Source: an uncultured Eubacteriales bacterium
Lineage (GTDB): Bacteria; Bacillota; Clostridia; Oscillospirales; UBA644
DNA length: 16,523 bases
Assembly: GCA_905207625.1 (NCBI GenBank)
Contig: CAJLLT010000030.1
Coordinates: 1-16,523 of the forward strand
Direction of reading: 5' to 3'
Made by a program: the position numbers and the translations under genes. Shown one piece after another: positions 11,783 through 16,523 of the stretch. The notes below the pieces were generated by a model. The model was not told the origin of the DNA and made no database searches. It saw only the letters and a list, made by a program, of their open reading frames with translations. Within the stretch, counting starts at the first letter, position 1. Every line of letters begins with the position of its first letter.

Positions 11783-14509
11783 CTATTCTGCCGGGGAAAT
11801 CGTTTTCCCCGTTCCGGAGGCGAATGTCATTATCTGCTGCATTAACGACGGGGGAATATAGAGCCATCCGGCCGTCAGCACCTCGCCGTTTCCGCCGATG
11901 AAAGTGACGAACGCCTCATCATATCCCGCAACACTTGAATATCCTATGCAGTTGCACGCGACAAGACTTTCCGTCAGCTTATCGGTTATCTCTGCGTCAT
12001 GGATCTCCAGTTCCGTGTCGAAATATTTGTCGTTGCTCACTGTGACGTAATCGGCTTTGCTGCTCAGGACGGCGTCTTTTATTGAATTCAGAATATCGTC
12101 AAATTCCGCCCGGAGCTCTTTTGCCTGTTCCGGTATGGGAATGTAAAATGTCAATGTTTCCGTTTTTTTGCCGATCCTGTACGGTGCGATTATTTCCAGC
12201 AGCGGGATGATCTCGTTTTCTGCGGAGTCAAACTTTGTGCAAAAAGCTTTTTTCAGAACCTCCAGGTATGTTGAGTCCATGTCCCGCCGGATAAGGTCTG
12301 CTATCTCCTGTCCGTTGAGTCTTGAGCCTATGGAGGTTGCCATCCTCGCCGAAGGGAAATAAGCGGCAAATTCCGCCGAAAATTCTCCTCTGAGCATTGT
12401 TTCCGCGAACTTTTCCATTACGGGGAGGATGTCACGGTCAATGTCGAGAAGAACGAAACCTTCCAGGTCTTTGACGTAGAGAACGATGCTGTTATCTGCA
12501 GTCCGAGGATTTTTTGCCCCGGAGATGAGTATCTCACGGAACAGCTCGGGACAGCTTTGCTTGATGTTCTGAAGGTTTCCGACGATACCCAGGGGCTGAA
12601 TACCGTTTTCTCCGTACCGTGTGACGTATATGATCTCCGCATCATTGTTTATATGTGCCTTCCCGATCGCAGCTTCATCAGCGAAAATCAGGTTTTCCGC
12701 AGTATTGAATATCGTGTCGGAGGAAACGGTCATGCTTTCCTTGGTGTATCTGCCGCCGACATATCTGACCCGGATGCAGGGAATGCTTTCCAGTGAGTCT
12801 TCGGGAAGGAATCCGTCGGAATAGAGCACATCGTTACGGATGCAAATCCGATTACTGTATGAGGTTTCGCCGGTCAGATCATAATTTCCGGAAAAAAACC
12901 ACGACAAAAAGACCTGAGTAAGCTCTTCCTTGTTGAAGGATGAGTAACGGGCAGCCATCGCCTCGGATTCTTTCTGTAATGCGGGAGTCCTTATCCGGAT
13001 ATTTACACTGTACGCTGTTGAAATATAGTCCGCAATACCAGGAGCCGTAACCAGCATTTTTTCCCGGACCACGGTATCTTCAGCCGCAAGTCCGGCAATG
13101 CGGCGCAAAGACGCTTCGCTCAGACGGAGCTTTATTACATATTCTCTGCCATTGCGGCTTTGCAGTTTCACGGTTAACCTGTCGTTGAAGATTTCCGCTC
13201 CGCTGCCGTCGGACAACAGCGAGCCGATAACGGACTGATCACGTATTTCAAGCGGAACAAGAGTGCTCTCCGTCCCGTACATACTTCGGGAATAAGGCTG
13301 GGCGTTTATCGGTTGCAGGTACACCGTCATTTTCTTTATATCACCCGCTGAAAGCTTCGTTGCGGTTGATTCCGTTATGAGATCTGCGCCGAAGCCAAAG
13401 GCAACCGTGACTGCAACCGTGGATGCAAGTATGACCGCCGACCGTTTTATTCTTCCGAATCCTTTGTTGAGGATCAGATCCACAATGATATAGCCTATGA
13501 ACAGTACAACAGTAAGGGTTATCCCTGTAGCGTTATCAAGTCCCTCTTTGATGAGATATCTGAATAGCAGGAACGCCATTCCGAAACTGCCGCCCTTTGC
13601 CAGAGCCTCAGCCCATACATTGACAAAGGGGCTTCCCGCTTTTTCAAATTTGTATCTCCGGAAGAAAAGCACTCCGAGCAGATTGTATACGGCGATGACA
13701 ATTACATTGTATACCGCCGACAGATATCCGGTATAGGGAGCCGTTACACCCTGGAAACCGGCAAGCACTGAATCCGTAAACTGTATGCCGATAGACTGGA
13801 ACGGCGCGGAAATAAGGTTCGGGAGAAAGAGGACGGTTCTGCTCAGAGGGGTTCCGTAACTGCCCGGATCAGCGTCCAGTGTCATACGCCAGATCACGTC
13901 AAGATTATCATACGTTGTCATGCGGGGCAGGATCTGAATCCACTGCAGCAGGAGGGAGGGGACTATAAGAATAACGTACGACAGCAGAAGCTGAGAGGGA
14001 ATATTTCCCGTCAGGGTTGCCGCAAGGGCCGAGCCGGAATATGCCAGAAGAAACGCAAGGAGATTGAATACCAGGAACCTGACGACTTCGCCGAAGGCAA
14101 GAACTGGGAACAGTCCGGGCCTTGCAACGAAGAAAATGAACATTATCATCGAAAAGTTCAGGATTATCATTGCCGTAAAGCCGATAACCGCGACGAGGAA
14201 GTTTGAAAGAAAGAGTTGTCTTCTTGATACCGGCACGCTTCCGAAGAAGTCCGATGCGGTTTTCTTATGCAGATAGGAGAAAACGGTGATTGCAAAGATC
14301 ACGGGAAAAATAAACGCAAAGGGATATGTGGAAAATGACATATCTTCCGCCGTAAGAATGTTTATTTTGTTTACGTCCCAGGCTGTACTGAAGGTATATG
14401 CGCAGAAAGAGACCAGGATCATTGCGACAGTCATCAATCCGAAGCACGGGAGACTACGCCGGAGGGTATATGCAAGGTAGTTTTTATTTATTATTTTCTT
14501 TGAACACAT
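11783..14509 (-). CDS. ABC transporter permease with large C-terminal extracytoplasmic region
   Basis: A 908-residue ABC-2 type permease partnered with the ATPase just upstream. About eight or nine membrane helices occupy residues 20-377 (near 20-42, 62-80, 100-130, 142-165, 173-192, 262-283, 306-320, 330-347, 357-377). The remaining 530 or so residues show no membrane segment and appear to form one large soluble portion, presumably outside the cell. The YtrC/D-like N-terminal half contains a conserved-looking SVPVSRRQLFLSNF cytoplasmic loop. The frame is open 13 codons further upstream, but ATG 14507-14509 is chosen because GGAGGT lies eight bases before it. It overlaps the ATPase gene by 26 bases. 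I cannot assign the C-terminal region; transport direction and substrate are unknown. Confidence 0.87.
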   Translation of the reverse strand: MCSKKIINKNYLAYTLRRSLPCFGLMTVAMILVSFCAYTFSTAWDVNKINILTAEDMSFSTYPFAFIFPVIFAITVFSYLHKKTASDFFGSVPVSRRQLFLSNFLVAVIGFTAMIILNFSMIMFIFFVARPGLFPVLAFGEVVRFLVFNLLAFLLAYSGSALAATLTGNIPSQLLLSYVILIVPSLLLQWIQILPRMTTYDNLDVIWRMTLDADPGSYGTPLSRTVLFLPNLISAPFQSIGIQFTDSVLAGFQGVTAPYTGYLSAVYNVIVIAVYNLLGVLFFRRYKFEKAGSPFVNVWAEALAKGGSFGMAFLLFRYLIKEGLDNATGITLTVVLFIGYIIVDLILNKGFGRIKRSAVILASTVAVTVAFGFGADLITESTATKLSAGDIKKMTVYLQPINAQPYSRSMYGTESTLVPLEIRDQSVIGSLLSDGSGAEIFNDRLTVKLQSRNGREYVIKLRLSEASLRRIAGLAAEDTVVREKMLVTAPGIADYISTAYSVNIRIRTPALQKESEAMAARYSSFNKEELTQVFLSWFFSGNYDLTGETSYSNRICIRNDVLYSDGFLPEDSLESIPCIRVRYVGGRYTKESMTVSSDTIFNTAENLIFADEAAIGKAHINNDAEIIYVTRYGENGIQPLGIVGNLQNIKQSCPELFREILISGAKNPRTADNSIVLYVKDLEGFVLLDIDRDILPVMEKFAETMLRGEFSAEFAAYFPSARMATSIGSRLNGQEIADLIRRDMDSTYLEVLKKAFCTKFDSAENEIIPLLEIIAPYRIGKKTETLTFYIPIPEQAKELRAEFDDILNSIKDAVLSSKADYVTVSNDKYFDTELEIHDAEITDKLTESLVACNCIGYSSVAGYDEAFVTFIGGNGEVLTAGWLYIPPSLMQQIMTFASGTGKTISPAE

Positions 14510-15383
14510 ATCCCAGTACCTCCATTTCGTAAATGAAAATTTCTTCAAGGGTCAGCGGCAGAACGTCAACAAGAACAGGGGACATCTGCCGAAGCTTTTC
14601 AAGTCCCTGATCCCTGTTCCCCTTAATGATGATGCTTGCGATAGAGCCCACCTTGGCAAAGTTGAGGACCTCAAAATCGGCAAATTTCGATTTGTCAAAA
14701 TCCTCGCGGAAGGCTATCTGAACCTTGTAGACGTTGGATTTTATGTTGTTGACGTCACCTTCAAAGAGGATGCCGCCCTGATACAGGACACCGAGATGGT
14801 CGCATATATCTTCAAGTTCCCGCAGATTGTGGGAGGTAAGGACAACTGTTGCGTTTCTGTCCGCGACTTCAGCGTAGATCAGTTTTTTCATGTGATTCCT
14901 GACAACGGGATCGAGTCCGTCGAAGGTCTCGTCAAAAAGTACATATTTGGTTTTGCAGGCAAGGGCGGCAAGCATTACCACCTGACGTTTCATGCCCTTT
15001 GAAAAGGTAGATATACGTCCCTTCATCGGCAGATTGAGTGTCTCACAGTTGTCGGCAAAAAACTTCTTGTCGAATCCCGGATAGAATGATGCGTACATCT
15101 TTCCTATGCCGTCAACCGTTGCCCCCTTCGGAAAAAAGAATTCATCGGGGACAAAAAGTACCTCGGATTTCTTTCCGATATTGTCAAAAACGGGCTCTCC
15201 GTCCACCGTTATCTGCCCCGCATCGGGGAAATAACATCCCGCTACCAGACGCAGAAAAGTGCTTTTTCCCGCACCGTTTGCGCCTATGAGTCCGTATATG
15301 CAGCCTTCGCCGATCTCGCACCGGAGATTTTCGAGAACCGTTTTGCCGTCAAACTTTTTAACGGCATTTTCAGCAATTACCAT
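14484..15383 (-). CDS. ABC transporter ATP-binding protein (YtrB-like)
   Basis: A 299-residue ATPase subunit that powers the adjacent permease. Walker A is GANGAGKST at 34-42, the signature is the variant FSKGMKRQV at 127-135 rather than LSGGQ, Walker B is YVLFDETFDGLDP at 147-159 with catalytic E152, and the switch histidine is H185 in LTSHNL. The usual Q-loop glutamine is not seen: VPDEFFF around residue 80 puts D80 in its place. A C-terminal extension of about 80 residues follows the nucleotide-binding core. AGGAG lies six bases before the ATG. First gene of a five-gene operon (ATPase, permease, GntR, short GntR-like, VanZ-like) with a consensus promoter. Confidence 0.93.
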   Translation of the reverse strand: MVIAENAVKKFDGKTVLENLRCEIGEGCIYGLIGANGAGKSTFLRLVAGCYFPDAGQITVDGEPVFDNIGKKSEVLFVPDEFFFPKGATVDGIGKMYASFYPGFDKKFFADNCETLNLPMKGRISTFSKGMKRQVVMLAALACKTKYVLFDETFDGLDPVVRNHMKKLIYAEVADRNATVVLTSHNLRELEDICDHLGVLYQGGILFEGDVNNIKSNVYKVQIAFREDFDKSKFADFEVLNFAKVGSIASIIIKGNRDQGLEKLRQMSPVLVDVLPLTLEEIFIYEMEVLGYVFKENNK

Positions 15384-15404
15384 TCAGAACTCCTTTCAGT
15401 GTCG

Positions 15405-15433
15405 TATGCGTACTATTTCGGATGGTACACTTA
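15405..15433. promoter_or_regulatory. Candidate GntR operator over the ABC operon start site
   Basis: An imperfect palindrome centred on 15419: left arm TATGCGTACTAT, five-base spacer, right arm ATGGTACACTTA, with 9 of 12 positions matching as an inverted repeat and a GTAC core in each arm. It covers the predicted transcription start (about 15426) and abuts the -10, so a bound dimer would block transcription. Assignment to the operon's own YtrA-type regulator is an inference. Confidence 0.55.
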
Positions 15434-15461
15434 GTATATCATACCCCATATGGTTTGTCAA
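15433..15461 (-). promoter_or_regulatory. Promoter of the ABC-GntR-VanZ operon
   Basis: A perfect -35 TTGACA (15456-15461) and TATACT -10 (15433-15438) with 17 bases between them and a TGA directly before the -10 (extended -10). It is the strongest-looking promoter in the window, as expected for a repressed, inducible operon. Leader about 43 bases. Confidence 0.9.
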
Positions 15462-15476
15462 TATGCGGATTGTGAC

Positions 15477-15516
15477 AAAAAAATGAAGAAAAGCCTTTTG
15501 GGGAGGCTTTTCTTCA
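15477..15516 (-). terminator. Terminator of the RimK-like operon
   Basis: A perfect 13-bp stem (15484-15496 with 15504-15516, arms TGAAGAAAAGCCT) with a seven-base loop, followed on the minus strand by seven T residues. It closes the ATP-grasp gene that ends at 15539 and insulates it from the ABC promoter 16 bases further on. Confidence 0.92.
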
Positions 15517-15538
15517 GTCGGTTCGATTTATTGCAGGA

Positions 15539-16402
15539 TCACAGAAACAGATTTTCGGAAAAGTTTCTGGCGGACAAGACGTGCTTTGCTATTTTTTCTG
15601 CTGTATTCGTGCCGCAGGCAATGTCCAGCGTTCCGAAAAGTGCGTTGGAATTGACCTCGCATATGAGCATTTCGCCGTTTTCACCGAAAAGCAGATCGAT
15701 GCCGGCAAAATCAAGTCCCAGGAATTCTGTCACGGCAACACATTCTTCGCATATTTGCGGAGAGGGAACGAATTTTCTTCCGTTTCCGCCCATTGCAATG
15801 TTGGAGCGGAAGTCTGACCTGTTTTCCCTGATCATCGCACCGGTGACTTCATTTCCGACCACATAGACCCGAAGATCTTTGCCCCGGCTTGAAGCAATGA
15901 ATTTCTGGTAGAGATGAGGAACGGCATAGTTTTGCCTTATGTATGCGTCAAGTCCGGCCCTGTTTGTCAGCAGAGAGACCTGCCTTCCCTGGGAACCGGA
16001 GGCAAGTTTTGCTATCATTGGGAATCCGAATCTGTTTTCCAGATCATCGGCAAATCCGGTGAAAAACTCTTCTTCCGGAAAATAGGTCAGGGGCATGGAG
16101 ACCGTTTCCGGTACGGGAAAATCATTCCTGAGCATTTCATATGTCCGTCTCTTGTCATCGCACAGTTCTATTGCTCCGGCACTGTTGAAAAGCCGCACCC
16201 CGGCCAGTTCCATGCGCTGAGCCAGGACAAAATCTTTATCAAGGAATATACAGCGTTCAAACGGGTAGTTTTTTTCGGACAAAAACCGGGCATTTGTGCC
16301 GATAACGGCAGTGTGTCCCGCGGCACCGATTTCAGCGCTGAGCTTTTCTGCCTGCGAAATAAACCATTTGCTGGAATGATTTATGACTATACCTATGTTC
16401 AT
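15539..16402 (-). CDS. RimK-like ATP-grasp ligase
   Basis: A 287-residue ATP-grasp enzyme of the RimK/alpha-L-glutamate ligase group, which joins an amino acid to a carboxylate through an acylphosphate. Features: N-terminal MNIGIVINH start of the pre-ATP-grasp fold; PMIAKLASGSQGRQV with K132 and the glycine-rich loop at 135-140; DLRVYVVGNEVTGAMIRE (D176, R178); FRSNIAMGG (R199, N201); GIDLLFGENGEMLICEVNSN with D236, E249 and N251, the Mg-ATP ligands. The frame is open 12 codons further up, but ATG 16400-16402 is chosen because AAGGAA lies six bases before it and the family begins here. It lies ten bases after the preceding partial gene, so both share a transcript. The acceptor substrate is unknown. 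Confidence 0.87.
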   Translation of the reverse strand: MNIGIVINHSSKWFISQAEKLSAEIGAAGHTAVIGTNARFLSEKNYPFERCIFLDKDFVLAQRMELAGVRLFNSAGAIELCDDKRRTYEMLRNDFPVPETVSMPLTYFPEEEFFTGFADDLENRFGFPMIAKLASGSQGRQVSLLTNRAGLDAYIRQNYAVPHLYQKFIASSRGKDLRVYVVGNEVTGAMIRENRSDFRSNIAMGGNGRKFVPSPQICEECVAVTEFLGLDFAGIDLLFGENGEMLICEVNSNALFGTLDIACGTNTAEKIAKHVLSARNFSENLFL

Positions 16403-16412
16403 TCTCTGTTCC

Positions 16413-16523
16413 TTACTTTTCCTGCGACAGCTCAGCAAGAACTTTCTTAATCGCGGCTTTTCCGCTTTCGTATGTCAGTCCGCCCTGCATATACACTATG
16501 TACGGAGGCTTCAGCGGTCCGTC
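16413..16523 (-). CDS. 3' end of an unrecognised gene (partial)
   Basis: The last 36 residues of a protein whose start lies beyond the right edge, ending at TAA (16413-16415). The tail contains PPYIVYMQGGLTYESGKAAI and ends in a helix-like LAELSQEK. I cannot identify the family. It is immediately upstream of, and presumably co-transcribed with, the RimK-like ligase (ten-base gap with the ligase's ribosome binding site inside it), so it could supply or modify that enzyme's substrate. Confidence 0.72.
   Translation of the reverse strand, partial: DGPLKPPYIVYMQGGLTYESGKAAIKKVLAELSQEK

Noticed and set aside
14510..14548. 13-codon upstream extension of the ABC permease
   Set aside because: ATG 14507-14509 has GGAGGT eight bases upstream; the longer start has no ribosome binding site and deeper overlap with the ATPase gene.
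16403..16438. 12-codon upstream extension of the ATP-grasp ligase
   Set aside because: The extension overlaps the preceding gene's stop and ribosome binding site; MNIGIVINH is the normal beginning of the fold.

Overview
The window looks like a chromosomal segment from a moderate-GC Firmicute, most likely a gut or anaerobic Clostridia member of the Oscillospiraceae/Ruminococcaceae type. This is inferred from the gene set (GGGtGRT protein beside a NifU-like protein, a YtrA-type GntR/ABC cassette, a DUF1461 membrane protein, RimK-like ATP-grasp). It is also inferred from strong AGGAGG-like ribosome binding sites and from vegetative promoters with textbook TTGAMA-N17-TATAAT spacing. No plasmid, phage, transposase, CRISPR, rRNA or tRNA is visible. 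Most genes are recognisable; the less explained parts are intergenic structures and a few protein families of unknown role.

Layout. Positions 1-129 hold the 3' end of an unrecognised plus-strand gene, closed by a bidirectional terminator (131-159). A minus-strand operon follows, read from about 3590 down to 266: 6-phosphofructokinase, lipoate-protein ligase, PHP-domain protein, driven by a clear promoter (3597-3625). The 342-base gap 3551-3892 carries that promoter on the minus strand. On the plus strand it carries an extended -10 promoter immediately followed by a four-way-junction-like set of hairpins and a further long hairpin, leading to a TIM-barrel sugar-phosphate isomerase/epimerase-like gene (3893-4741). 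A shared terminator (4749-4773) separates it from a minus-strand mscL-punA pair (promoter 6056-6084). Two plus-strand membrane genes (YhhN/TMEM86-like and DUF1461) fill 6167-7514 and end in a cluster of three hairpins.

From 7676 to the right edge everything is on the minus strand. In transcription order (right to left) there is an unrecognised gene end plus a RimK-like ATP-grasp ligase, ending in a strong terminator (15477-15516). Next is a five-gene ABC cassette: ATPase, permease with a very large C-terminal extracytoplasmic region, GntR/YtrA regulator, a second shorter GntR-like paralogue, and a VanZ-like membrane protein. It has its own TTGACA-N17-TATACT promoter and a palindrome over the predicted start point. 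Then comes a metal-dependent amidohydrolase whose promoter is interleaved with the VanZ gene's terminator, and finally the NifU-like/GGGtGRT pair with its own promoter.

How the parts fit. The phosphofructokinase and purine nucleoside phosphorylase are core carbon and nucleoside metabolism; MscL protects against hypo-osmotic shock. The ABC-GntR-VanZ cassette has the architecture of an autoregulated envelope-stress or drug-response module, but its ligand is unknown. The GGGtGRT/NifU-like pair is a conserved two-gene unit without an established function. The most promising leads are the structured leader at 3697-3821, the tandem GntR paralogues with their candidate operator, and the large unassigned domain of the ABC permease.
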